Source: Lodderomyces elongisporus | Lineage: Eukaryota > Ascomycota > Pichiomycetes > Serinales > Debaryomycetaceae | Length of the DNA: 64,000 bases | Reading direction: 5' to 3' | Assembly: GCF_030384665.1 (NCBI RefSeq) | Contig: NC_083676.1 | Span: 992,001-1,056,000, forward strand | In this document: one piece after another, positions 18,689 through 28,400 of the stretch | Numbering within the stretch: the first letter of the stretch is position 1 | Layout of the letters: each line of letters starts with the position of its first letter | Made by a program: the position numbers and the translations under genes | The notes under the pieces: model-generated | Database searches by the model: none | Seen by the model: only the letters and a program-made list of their open reading frames with translations | What the model was told of the DNA's origin: nothing

Positions 18689-20704
18689 ATGCCAAATTTG
18701 GAATATATACTCACTGCTGAGTTTCATATCGATAAGGGCCCCAGTCTCACATATCAGTACCCCAATGAGATTCCTGGTCTTCAAAATCTTTACTTCTTGC
18801 CTGAGCTAATGCTTCCCGACCAGATTCACAAAAGAAATGAAGACTTCACGTTGTTCTTGTTGTATCGAAATCTCAACACTGGAGAGTTTCAATACTTGTA
18901 CAATCGAAATACATGTGAGAGTGAGCCATACTTTTTATACACTATAGTGACAAATATGAAGAAAGATGAGTTTAAGCGTGGGTCTCAGATTAAGAGTTTG
19001 AGTGTTTTGACAAAATTGAGCTTTTTCAAAAGTTTTAAACCTTTGCTTATGATCTGTTTGGACTTGTATTTTCCAAAGAACGACCATAGTGTCATCAAAG
19101 AGTTGTACCGCGCTATCAATGAAAAGGATTTCCTGATCAGTCACGACTTGAATGGTGGTAAATCTGTAGGTGGAGGAAGTGATGATGATATAAGTATCGT
19201 CAAGAAAATTCTACTCACAAGTATCTTGGACCTTCCGATAAATGACAAGATATATTACGATGAAAGTTTTCGTAATCGAATTTTGGGGATTGGCAAGAAC
19301 CAAGTCATGAATGAGTCCTTGTTCATACGTAAGGATTTGAGTTTGAACTCGGTAATTGATTTTAACTCGATGAAGATCCCAGTAAGGATCCCACTACTTT
19401 CCTTGCCGGACACGATTGGAGACTATTTGAATCCCACAGACTTAAACATGAGACCAAACTTGATTAGTTTTCTTAATTGTAAATTGGCAAGCAGCTATCT
19501 AAACAACGAGTTGACTATTTATGGGTTGCAAACCCCTCCCATCATTTTATTGATCAATGCCGTGCTAACTGGTAAAAAGATTCTTTTTCTAAGCTATGAA
19601 AATAGTGCTGGCCACATCATTGATCATGTATTGTTGCTCTTGAAGATTGTCACTGGTGGTGGAATATTGAGCGGGTTGTTAACAAATTATAATGTGTTCC
19701 CTATAATTGACGTTTCCAAAATCGATCTTCTTGAAGAGTGTGAGAGTTTTATTGCTGGTACAATAAATCCGTTTTTCAAAAACAATGACAAACTATGGGA
19801 CCTACTTTATGACTTGGATGCAAACGAGTTGTTTCTCAGTTCTAATATTGAGAATAGCAAGTCTTTTGGTGGTGCTGGTGTTGGTGCTGCTGGTGGCGCT
19901 GGTGGCGCTAGTGGTAATAGCAATAGCAGTGGCGGATTTGGTTATTCAGAGTTTCGAAATTCAATTATTGCGGAAGATGCCAGGTTCCTTTCTAATTTAC
20001 AACTTTCATTATTCAATTATAATGATGACTTAACAACACTACAACTTATTTTTAGAAGACACATAAACGAAATCATTCGAATACTTTTGAGCTCAAAGAA
20101 TTTCAATAATAGCTTGGTGCCGTCGAATAAGGACCTCGTCTTGTTGTTAGATGGGATTGGGTATTTCTGGACCAGTGATACGAACAAACTACTCGAAATC
20201 TCCTGTTATCAATTAATCTCCAAAAAGTTTCAGGACTTGCTCTATACTGAGAAATTAGTTTATAACCTCCTGCTTCCCAATTTATCCAATGAATTAAACT
20301 TGATGATCGACTTGCACTACCATTTGCAAAGTTTGAGCAATGTTTCAGTGGTCAATAACAAAATCAATGAGCGGGAGATTTGGTTTAATATTTTGAAGTT
20401 TCTTATTAGTGGCAAATCATTAGAGATTTTTTTGTTGATTACATATTTGATTCCACCAAGCAGTTCAACTAGTTTACAAAGTTCCTCGGCACATGGAGGA
20501 AACTTGACCATATTTGACAAAAATAAAGGGATAGAGATATTGCTCATCAACTTGTTTAATCATGATGACCAAATCAAGTCTAATATTGTGATGATTTTGC
20601 AAGAGTTGCAAGACAATTTCCTTTGCGGATGGTGTCTTGAGAAATTTCTAAAGTCAAACTTGATTTATGAGATTGCGTTTAAAGAACTTATTGCTGAAAG
20701 CTAA
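18689..20704 (+). CDS. Afi1/Anr2-like DENN-type protein
   Basis: 671 residues, soluble. The N-terminus ILTAEFHIDKGPSLTYQYP followed by LPELMLPDQIHKRNEDFTLF is the start of the Afi1/SPA family (longin/uDENN-like region). The middle (about 280-350: GLQTPPIILLINAVLTGKKI, then LSYENSAGHIIDHVLLLLK) has the DENN-type core. In S. cerevisiae Afi1 binds the small GTPase Arf3 at the plasma membrane and helps set cell polarity; ANR2 is a related gene. Which of the two is the ortholog is not resolved, so no symbol is given. A Gly/Ala/Ser-rich insert of about 25 residues (near 393-417) is probably a lineage-specific loop. Confidence 0.8.
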   Translation: MPNLEYILTAEFHIDKGPSLTYQYPNEIPGLQNLYFLPELMLPDQIHKRNEDFTLFLLYRNLNTGEFQYLYNRNTCESEPYFLYTIVTNMKKDEFKRGSQIKSLSVLTKLSFFKSFKPLLMICLDLYFPKNDHSVIKELYRAINEKDFLISHDLNGGKSVGGGSDDDISIVKKILLTSILDLPINDKIYYDESFRNRILGIGKNQVMNESLFIRKDLSLNSVIDFNSMKIPVRIPLLSLPDTIGDYLNPTDLNMRPNLISFLNCKLASSYLNNELTIYGLQTPPIILLINAVLTGKKILFLSYENSAGHIIDHVLLLLKIVTGGGILSGLLTNYNVFPIIDVSKIDLLEECESFIAGTINPFFKNNDKLWDLLYDLDANELFLSSNIENSKSFGGAGVGAAGGAGGASGNSNSSGGFGYSEFRNSIIAEDARFLSNLQLSLFNYNDDLTTLQLIFRRHINEIIRILLSSKNFNNSLVPSNKDLVLLLDGIGYFWTSDTNKLLEISCYQLISKKFQDLLYTEKLVYNLLLPNLSNELNLMIDLHYHLQSLSNVSVVNNKINEREIWFNILKFLISGKSLEIFLLITYLIPPSSSTSLQSSSAHGGNLTIFDKNKGIEILLINLFNHDDQIKSNIVMILQELQDNFLCGWCLEKFLKSNLIYEIAFKELIAES

Positions 20705-20872
20705 TCAGTCGGTTAGTTGATGAGTTATATGATCTCTGCTATATAGCTATTTACATGTTGATATCACTTTGAGAAGAAAGTTTCAAGCGTCGCCGTTCAA
20801 TCGTTCTAAACCGCAATTCTTCTCGCTGCTGGCTTCTTCCCTTTTCTTTCTAATTTTTTTTTTTGTGTTGTT

Positions 20873-21280
20873 TTATTTCACAATCTTGTCTTCTCGTGAA
20901 GGTGTATAGTACTGAGCCTCTTTCTCCTTGTCGTCGGGGAACCATTTCATCTTTAAAACATTATAAAAGTTTAAACGATCACCAGGTCTTCTTGAACTGT
21001 AGGCATCTCCACTACCAACGTATTTGCTTCTCCTGCTTGCATCATCATAGTTTAAATTTGGATTATTTTCGGGGAACCCTGGTCTTTTAACGCTGACGGC
21101 AAACTCGTTATCTGAATTGTTCAAGTCCGAGTCATTTTCCATCTTGTGGCGCTGGTCTTTTTCGTAAGCAATGTGTTTCTTACCAATTAAGAATAAGGTG
21201 ACAGCAACAGCAGCAAAAATACCGTATCTTCGTACAAGGGTACTTCTCGTATCAGTTGGCTTCTCAGCTAATCTATTCAT
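20873..21280 (-). CDS. Small single-pass membrane protein, unknown
   Basis: 135 residues: a basic N-terminus with no acidic residue after residue 10 until the membrane segment, one predicted helix at about 18-34 (RYGIFAAVAVTLFLIGK), then a hydrophilic tail with a charged, Asn/Asp-rich stretch. The layout (positive N-terminus, single helix, soluble tail) would suit a mitochondrial inner-membrane or ER protein. No family is recognised. It is convergent with the AFI1-like gene (168 bp between stops) and divergent from the PMP47 gene. Two TCACGTG sites lie 268-299 bp upstream. Confidence 0.7.
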   Translation of the reverse strand: MNRLAEKPTDTRSTLVRRYGIFAAVAVTLFLIGKKHIAYEKDQRHKMENDSDLNNSDNEFAVSVKRPGFPENNPNLNYDDASRRSKYVGSGDAYSSRRPGDRLNFYNVLKMKWFPDDKEKEAQYYTPSREDKIVK

Positions 21281-21547
21281 GGTTTTTTGTATTTATGTTT
21301 ATGCTGGTGCTGGTGTTTAGGTGCTTGGAGTGGTAACTTTGAAAGTAATGACCAATAGATGGTATGTGTAGTCATGATAAATGGAATAGTAAGATAATTT
21401 GAAGATAGATCTCAAAACACCTCAGTATGTCGCGACAATCCTTTTCCTATTTCGCTTTTTATTTTTTTTTCTGTTCTTCTTAGTTTTTTGAATTCTTTTT
21501 TTTTTTATTATTTCTTTTTTGATTTATTAAAAAAAGGAACCAACAAT

Positions 21548-21579
21548 CACGTGATATCTTAAGTGCATTAAATCACGTG
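21548..21579. promoter_or_regulatory. Paired CACGTG (Cbf1/bHLH-type) sites
   Basis: ATCACGTGAT at 21546-21555 and ATCACGTGTT at 21572-21581 lie 26 bp apart, centre to centre. TCACGTG is the classical Cbf1/CDEI and bHLH E-box in yeasts. Two copies this close in one intergenic region suggest a real element, most likely acting on the 135-residue membrane protein gene 270 bp away. No binding data are implied. Confidence 0.4.
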
Positions 21580-22215
21580 TTAGTTTCTTTACGCGTAATT
21601 CAATTTTTTTTTTCTCTACAAGAAAAAAGACACGACAATTTGTTGTTTTATTTTTTTTAAAAAAAAAAAAAACTATTTTGAAGAAAATGAAAAGACCAAC
21701 TACCCCACATTGCAACTGCATGTGATTTGTACATGGGTCTAGTTTATCATGTCTACCCAAAAAATTACCGTGGTTAACCATCGATAATAGGTCTAATATT
21801 AGTGGTCTGTTTTCTTTTTTTTTTTTCTTTTGGTCTTTCCGAAACTAATAAACTCAGCTTTCAGGTGTTTGAAGAAAAATGATATGATACCTATTGGTGC
21901 TTGATCTTATTTTTTTTTTTGCTTGCTGATTGTAGAGGCTTGAATCAATGTAGAAATGATTGCATATGTTTTGTCATGTTAATGCTTTTCCCCCAAGTGA
22001 AATAATAGGTAATCTGTTGTTGTTGTTGTTTTTCTTTTTTTTTTTTTAATTGTTGTTATTGTTGTTGTTTTTCTTTTTTTCTTCCTTCCGTTAATTTGCG
22101 TCCTCTCCCCCACCTTGTCTCCTTCTTATGTCTCCACCAATTCTCCTCCCCCCCCCCCACAAAGTAAATATTTTGAGAATCAAAAGTTTACACTTTCATT
22201 CACTTAGACAGATTG

Positions 22216-22217
<2 letters not shown>

Positions 22218-22254
<37 letters not shown>
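22218..22254. repeat. (TA)n(TG)n microsatellite
   Basis: An alternating TA run passes directly into a TG run, 37 bp in all, in the PMP47 promoter. This purine-pyrimidine alternation is able to form Z-DNA. Confidence 0.85.
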
Positions 22255-22405
22255 AGTCTATGCTTATATACATATATATACTTATTAATTCAAATCAATA
22301 ACCACCTTAGATAACCATCTTGATTTTACACGGTTTTTTTGTTTTTGTTTTTGTTTTTTTTTTTTTTCTAATTTTTATATTTGGGAAACAACTGAAAATT
22401 TTACA

Positions 22406-23461
22406 ATGTCTGATAATGAAGAGATTGCGCATGCCATTGCTGGTGCCGGTGGTGGTGCTTTATCAATGATTGTTACCTATCCCTTGGTGACATTGTCCAC
22501 CTTGGCACAGACTCAAGCTAGAAAGAAGGAGGAAAAGATTAGCAATTCGCCTGAGCTAGAGGCGAAACTCGAAAAACTCAAGAGTGAACCTGCTTTGAAA
22601 CGGTTTACATATGCTGTGAAGAATAGTAACTCTGTGCTTGCTGCCAAGGAAATTATTAATGAGAAGGGTGTATTTGGTTTGTACTCTGGGTTGGAGAGTG
22701 CCCTTTATGGTATAATATTGACTAATTTCATCTACTACTATTTCTACGAATTGACATCGAATGTTTTTTTGAAGGCAAATAGGACTGCTGGGAAGAAAAG
22801 GGCCGGTCTTTCGACAATTCAGTCAATTATAACTGGTGCGATTGCTGGTGCTGTGACTTGTGTTGGTTCTAATCCATTTTGGGTTGCCAACACGCGGATG
22901 ATGACTGAAAAGAAGAAGAAGCAACAAGGTGAAGAGGATGTTTCCAACTCGACTTTCAAGACTCTTTTGAGCATTATTGAGAATGATGGAGTGGGAACTT
23001 TGTTTGCCGGCGTATTGCCAGCCTTGGTTTTAGTGGTCAACCCCATCATTCAGTACACCATATTTGAGCAGATCAAAAATGCGATTATTGCCAAGAATGG
23101 TGTCAAGTCATTTACTGCAATCAAGGCCTTTTTTATTGGCGCTTTTGGTAAGTTGATTGCAACGTCCTTGACGTACCCATACATCACCTTGAAGTCGAGA
23201 ATGCACATTAAAAAGAAGGTTTTAAGAGAAAAGCACTTGACGGAGGAGAAAGAGCCACAATTGTCAATGTATCAAGAGATTAAAAAGATTGTCCATGAGG
23301 AAGGTCTTGAAGGGTTGTATGGTGGTTTAGCTGTTAAGTTGAGTCAAAGTATACTCACTGCGGCATTCTTGTTTTATTTCAAGGAAGAGTTGTTGGTTGG
23401 TAGTGTGAAACTTGTGGAGATCTTTAGACTTTTGAAAGTGAAGAAGCAGGTTTCAGCTTAA
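22406..23461 (+). CDS. ANT1/PMP47: Peroxisomal solute carrier, PMP47/Ant1 family
   Basis: 351 residues with the three-repeat mitochondrial-carrier fold. Repeat signatures are degenerate as in Candida boidinii PMP47: YPLVTLSTLAQTQARKK near residue 25, NPFWVANTRMM near 155 and YPYITLKSRMHIKKK near 255. GGLYGG-like tripods follow (GLYSGL, TLFAGVLPAL, GLYGGLAVKL). A charged insert (about 34-60) is also PMP47-like. The family moves ATP/AMP into peroxisomes for activation of medium-chain fatty acids. It has no presequence, as expected for a carrier. Confidence 0.88.
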   Translation: MSDNEEIAHAIAGAGGGALSMIVTYPLVTLSTLAQTQARKKEEKISNSPELEAKLEKLKSEPALKRFTYAVKNSNSVLAAKEIINEKGVFGLYSGLESALYGIILTNFIYYYFYELTSNVFLKANRTAGKKRAGLSTIQSIITGAIAGAVTCVGSNPFWVANTRMMTEKKKKQQGEEDVSNSTFKTLLSIIENDGVGTLFAGVLPALVLVVNPIIQYTIFEQIKNAIIAKNGVKSFTAIKAFFIGAFGKLIATSLTYPYITLKSRMHIKKKVLREKHLTEEKEPQLSMYQEIKKIVHEEGLEGLYGGLAVKLSQSILTAAFLFYFKEELLVGSVKLVEIFRLLKVKKQVSA

Positions 23462-24338
23462 AAAAGGTAAAGCAGCATAAGAGTGTGAGAAGAGTGTGAG
23501 AAAAATCAAATCTGCTATGACAATATGTGCACACGTGATACAATTGTTGCACTTTTATAGGTGGTTGAGTAGTATGGAATATTCAAGTTATATATCAAAT
23601 TGCGACATATGCCGTGACCCTCTATACATATAGTGGTATGAATATAGACCCTCCATATACAGATATGTATATATATATATATATATATATACTTATAGAC
23701 TGGCCATGGTTGTGTTATAGTACATCAACATTGACTATTTTTTATTGAATCACCTTTTTTCACTAACTCCCATCTGGAATTCCATACACTCACTCACTCG
23801 GAAGTCTCGGAATTATTTTCTTTTTCCTTTTTCTTTTTTTTTTTTTTTTTTTTGCTTACGCTATTGATATTCCTGTTTATATTAAAAAAAAATTTTTTTT
23901 TTGCCTATTCTATTTAATTGCTGCTCTGACAAATAGGAAGAGGAATACTTTGCCACGGGAATACAGTTTAACACACACACAATAAGAGATGAAGATAGGA
24001 TAATACACGGGTATCAAATGCCGCTGTACAATATAATCAAAAAGGTTTGTTGTTCTGGTTGTGGTTTTTGTTGTGATTGTGGTTGTGGTTGTAGTTGCTT
24101 TTTTTTTTTTAACATTCCATTGCCATGAACTATATCTCTACCATCAAGGCGTTTGAGATAAGAGAATATATAACCCTTATCCTAACAATAAAAAGTGTTT
24201 TTGAATTGCCTTGACCTATCACCGATATGTGGTGTCTAAAGGCATAAGGAAGAAAAAGAAAAAGGAAAATAATTTCGATTTGCCGTTCTCAAATATTTTT
24301 TTTCTCTCTTATTCTATTGTTGTTCTTTATGTTCTTTT

Positions 24339-24377
24339 GTGTGTGTGTGTGTGTGTGTGTGTTTGGGGGGGAGGGGA
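24339..24377. repeat. (GT)n tract with adjoining G-run
   Basis: About 12 GT units lead into TTTGGGGGGGAGGGG, in the upstream region of the zinc-cluster gene. Confidence 0.8.
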
Positions 24378-25020
24378 AGTGATTGAGTGGAAGTTCTATT
24401 TAATTATTTATTTTATTTTTGTCCCTCTTTGTTGTACAGTTCACAGAATGAGAGATATTTTTTTATTTTTTTTTTTGTTCTTTTTTGCATGGTAGCTCTC
24501 TATTTATTTATTATTTTTTCATTCTGCACACTGTGTGGACATCCCGGCATTTGAAATACGAATTTATGGAATAGCAAAGTTGTTAAATATAAAAAAAAAC
24601 GTCCATTCCGGACACCGTTAAGTCACACTTTCACTCCAGCTTCAGCTCCTCTCTTCTCTTTTCTCTTTTCTCCTTCTCCCTTCTTCCTTCTCCAAATTTA
24701 ATTTTTGCCTTTTTTGTAAATCTTTTTCTTTTCTTTTCGTCTGATCATATTAACTCTTTGAAATTGGGCACGGGATTGGCTGTAAAGTCAAACAGTTCCT
24801 AACTTAGTAGCAGTATATATCCAAACAACATATTCCTTCACTATGAGGTTGTCTGACAAAAAAACAACAACAAAAATAATATCTATATCTATATATTTGT
24901 ATGAGCACTGAATGAGTAGCCGAGGATGTTGATTTCAAATACCGCACGGCACCAAAGTGCTCGGGAACAGAATAGTTAAAAATAGCACACACTTCTCTTT
25001 GTGTAAAAAAACAAATATGT

Positions 25021-25119
25021 ATAGTATGTATAGTATGTATAGTATGTATAGTATGTATAGTATGTATAGTATGTATAGTATGTATAGTATGTATAGTATG
25101 TATAGTATCTATAGTATCT
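25021..25119. repeat. 9-bp minisatellite ATAGTATGT, 11 units
   Basis: Eleven head-to-tail copies of ATAGTATGT, the last two reading ATAGTATCT. The array lies about 380 bp upstream of the zinc-cluster gene. Each unit contains an ATG and is a multiple of three, so one frame reads a repeated Met-Tyr-Ser, but no gene is supported. Confidence 0.95.
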
Positions 25120-25497
25120 ATACTTATATTACTATATTCTTACGTAATTCGTGGAGGAGAACAACTGCTTTTGCGGTTTTTAAAAAAAAAAGAAAAAAAG
25201 AAAGAAATTTGTTTCTCTTTATTTTTTATTTATTTTTTTTTTTTTTTTTTTTTTATTCCTTCACTTTCTGGTGTTTGTAAATGCCGAAAGAAGCAACAAA
25301 CAAATACAGTAACCAAATAATCAAAAAAAAAGAAAAAATAGAAAAAATAGAAAAAGATTTTGAAATTGAAAAAAGCAAGAACAAGAACGAATAAAGGGAG
25401 AAAATAAAAAAAAAAACAGTCACTGTTCATTTTTACTTCATCTAGAACTGATAGACATAGCAGAGGGGCTCCAACCAACCAACCAACCAGGTATTAT

Positions 25498-28400
25498 ATG
25501 CAAGTTGCTAATCCAAAAGCAGGCCTCACTAAAGGAAGTCGTGATTCCAGCCACGATGTCCAAGTGCAGAGCCAACCAAAAACTCAAGGACAACGGCAAG
25601 CGCAAGGACAAGCACAAGCACAAGCACAAGGACAAACTCAGGGACAACGACCGAGAAGAGTAGCCAGAAGAGCATGTTTATCATGTCGTGAAAAGAAGAT
25701 CAAATGTGATGGTGAGCCGGTGAGCTCAATAACCTCTTCTGATGGAACAAAGATTATCCCAGAAAAGACTAGGACATGCTCCAACTGTAAATTTCTTGAT
25801 ATCGATTGTGTCTTTGTCCAAAGCAACAGAGGCGGTCGAAGAAAGCGGAAAGACGCAAATGACGATGAGACAATCAGCATGCACGAATCAATAACAGATA
25901 TCAACATGGGCTCAGCACTGACTCTGGCATCGGAAGCAAAGAGGATAAGGAAAACACTACTGGAAAGGGAATCAGAAGCAGCAACACAACGCGTAAGTCT
26001 GTATATCCTTGATGGGACCGGAAATGCCGTAAAACCTGCACCCCCATCACCAGCACAGTCATTAACAAGCAGTGCTTACGATAGACTTCCAGCCCTTGCC
26101 GAACCATATTCAGACCGAATGGGACGACAATATCCACCTCCACCGCAGCCTACTATAAGGTCCTTTCCAGAGACAAGAGCTAATTACCGTCGTCTCGACC
26201 ACCACCACGACCACCATCACGGCCACAAACAAGGACCTCCATTTATGCACTCAAGGACTAACCCAAGCATATCATTTTCCAGACCTGATGTTCCACGAAG
26301 ACCGCTGTCAGAAGATAACTATGTAGGCCATCGAGTACAATCGCCCCTTCCTCCCCCACTAGGCAGTCACAACCACACCCATCCCCGCCGTGGTGGTGAA
26401 GAAGGCCCATTCTCACGCGGGTTTGACTCATATTCTCATTTTCCACCACCTCCACCATCTGTTGGCTATCCCCTATCACAATCACAATTACAATCTCAAT
26501 CTCAATCTCAGCCTGCACCGCCCCCACCACCTTTCCTGACACTTCCGCCCCCACCACCACCACAACAATTACCACCACGAACTCCGCTAGAAGGGTATGA
26601 TGGTCACTCTTATCGATTACCTCCTCCTCCTCCCTCTCCTCCTCCTCATCATCTCCAACATCTGCGTCATGATCCTCATCATCCTTATAGTCCGCCACCT
26701 TTTCACAAATTTCCCTCTACATCATCACAAACCGCATCTCATCAGTTCCCTCCCTTTCCTCCACCACAACATCTGCATTTTCATCCTCGTTTTCACCCTC
26801 GTGGACCTCATGGTCCTCATGGGCCACATGGGCCACATGGGCCACATGGGCCTCGCCATGGTCTACGCGGTCCTCATGGTCCTCATGGTCCTCATGGTCC
26901 TCATGGTCCTCGCCATGGCCCACACGGTCATCAGCATCATGACTTCCCTCCACCGCCTCCATTTCGTGAACATCTGGACTATCCAGGAAGCTACGAAATG
27001 CGCCCTTTTAGACCACTGCCTTCGCCTCAAAATGACTTATTTAGAACAACCGGAAAGACGAATCGTGAAGGTGATGAAAACGAGGAACAGAGCATTTTGC
27101 CCACTGTCGAAAACCAGAAAGTACAAGCAAAAAAAGCAACCCCGGAAAGCGGTTTGGAAAGCGTTGAAGGTCCAGGAACATCAGGTGGTATTGCCTCATC
27201 TGCAGCTGGTCTGCTCGATGTGAAAAGTACTAGAATGAAAGCTTCAGCTTCAACAGAATCTCGCCCTTCGAATCAAATGGATCGTGGTGAGAGTGATGAA
27301 GTTAAAAAACGCGATAATAATATAGGTAGTATTGTTAACCATGCTGGAGACAATGAGCTGCAAACGAGCGATCCTATACTTGGCAGAAAGGTAAAAGAGG
27401 CCAATTTTGCTAAAGCAAAGTCTTATGCGGATAGTAAAGTGGTCCCAAAAATTCAAGCTCCACAATACGATGATGAAAAAGACGCACCATTCTCCAATAA
27501 AGAGTTGGCAAAGTATGAACTACCAGATTGGAAAACACTAAACAAATTGGTTGACTATTACTACATTTACAACCAGCCAGGGCACCAGATTCTCCCTTGC
27601 AAATCCATTTTTTTGAAAAATATTTCATTAAACACTGATAGTTCCATTTTGCACATATTCATTGGAACCATTTGTATAATTGCCACGCGGAAAGATTCCA
27701 CGCTCAAAATAAGCCCAGATGAACATTATTGGATTAAGAAAATGTACAAATACTGGGACAATTTGAATGGATTAGGGATTATGGTTTGTTACAAATTGAT
27801 AGCCAAATGTACCGCAGTGAGATTTCACATGAACAAGATCAATCAGCATAATATCAAACTTTATGAGACAATCTATGACAACAATTTCGTCGAAGTATAT
27901 AGCCAAAAAAGATTTGACGAAAAAGAGTCACAACGGAAACTGAAACTTGGATTGAAACTGGAACCAAAGTCAAAACTGAAATTGGGCAATTCATCTTCTA
28001 GAACGAGTAGACAGATTTATGAGCGTGAGGTTGTTTTGAAACTGATGTGGAGTTTTTACGTATACCATATAATTCTATTACGATTCATGCAGGGGAGACC
28101 ATATTATAAGTTATCGTCGATTATTGATGATTTCAAATTCGATTACGAAAGAGATCACTATTCAAATAATGTGTTGTTGCCTTTAGATGATACTGACTTT
28201 CAAACATTAAGTCTTGGAGCAAATAGAACCACGTGGAAGCAATTACATGACAAAGATCATATTCCCTCTGATTTTAACAGCTTAACATTGGCGAGCAAGA
28301 TATTTGAAAGCCTATTGAGCAAATTGGCAAATGGTGACTTGACATTTGATAATTTGATTAGTAAGAATGAATTCAATGTTGACCTTACGAATAAGATCAA

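Larger units (their letters stand above)
21281..22405. other. Divergent promoter, small membrane protein / PMP47
   Basis: 1.1 kb with long A and T runs (21654-21672, 21818-21830, 21910-21920, 22036-22048, 22355-22370), a C9 run near 22149, and (TA)n(TG)n at 22218-22254. It holds two palindromic CACGTG sites 26 bp apart near the left gene. No coding sequence is seen. Confidence 0.6.
23462..25497. other. 2-kb upstream region of the Zn2Cys6 factor
   Basis: A long non-coding interval. It contains (TA)n at 23668-23690, T runs at 23838-23855 and elsewhere, a TGTGGTTG repeat at about 24058-24095, (GT)n followed by a G-run at 24339-24377, an 11-unit 9-bp minisatellite, and A-rich leader sequence ending in AACCAACCAACC at about 25470-25490. 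CCGG-centred triplets occur at 24543 and 24606, which is the type of half-site bound by zinc-cluster factors, but no arrangement is convincing. No gene is seen. Confidence 0.6.

Noticed and set aside
24957..25280. 107-codon frame with repeated Met-Tyr-Ser
   Set aside because: Produced by the 9-bp minisatellite, followed by low-complexity; no evidence of a gene.
26597..27223. 208-codon frame overlapping the zinc-cluster gene
   Set aside because: Shifted frame over the HGP and Pro/His repeats; Met/Leu/Val repeats reflect the CATGGTCCT unit.
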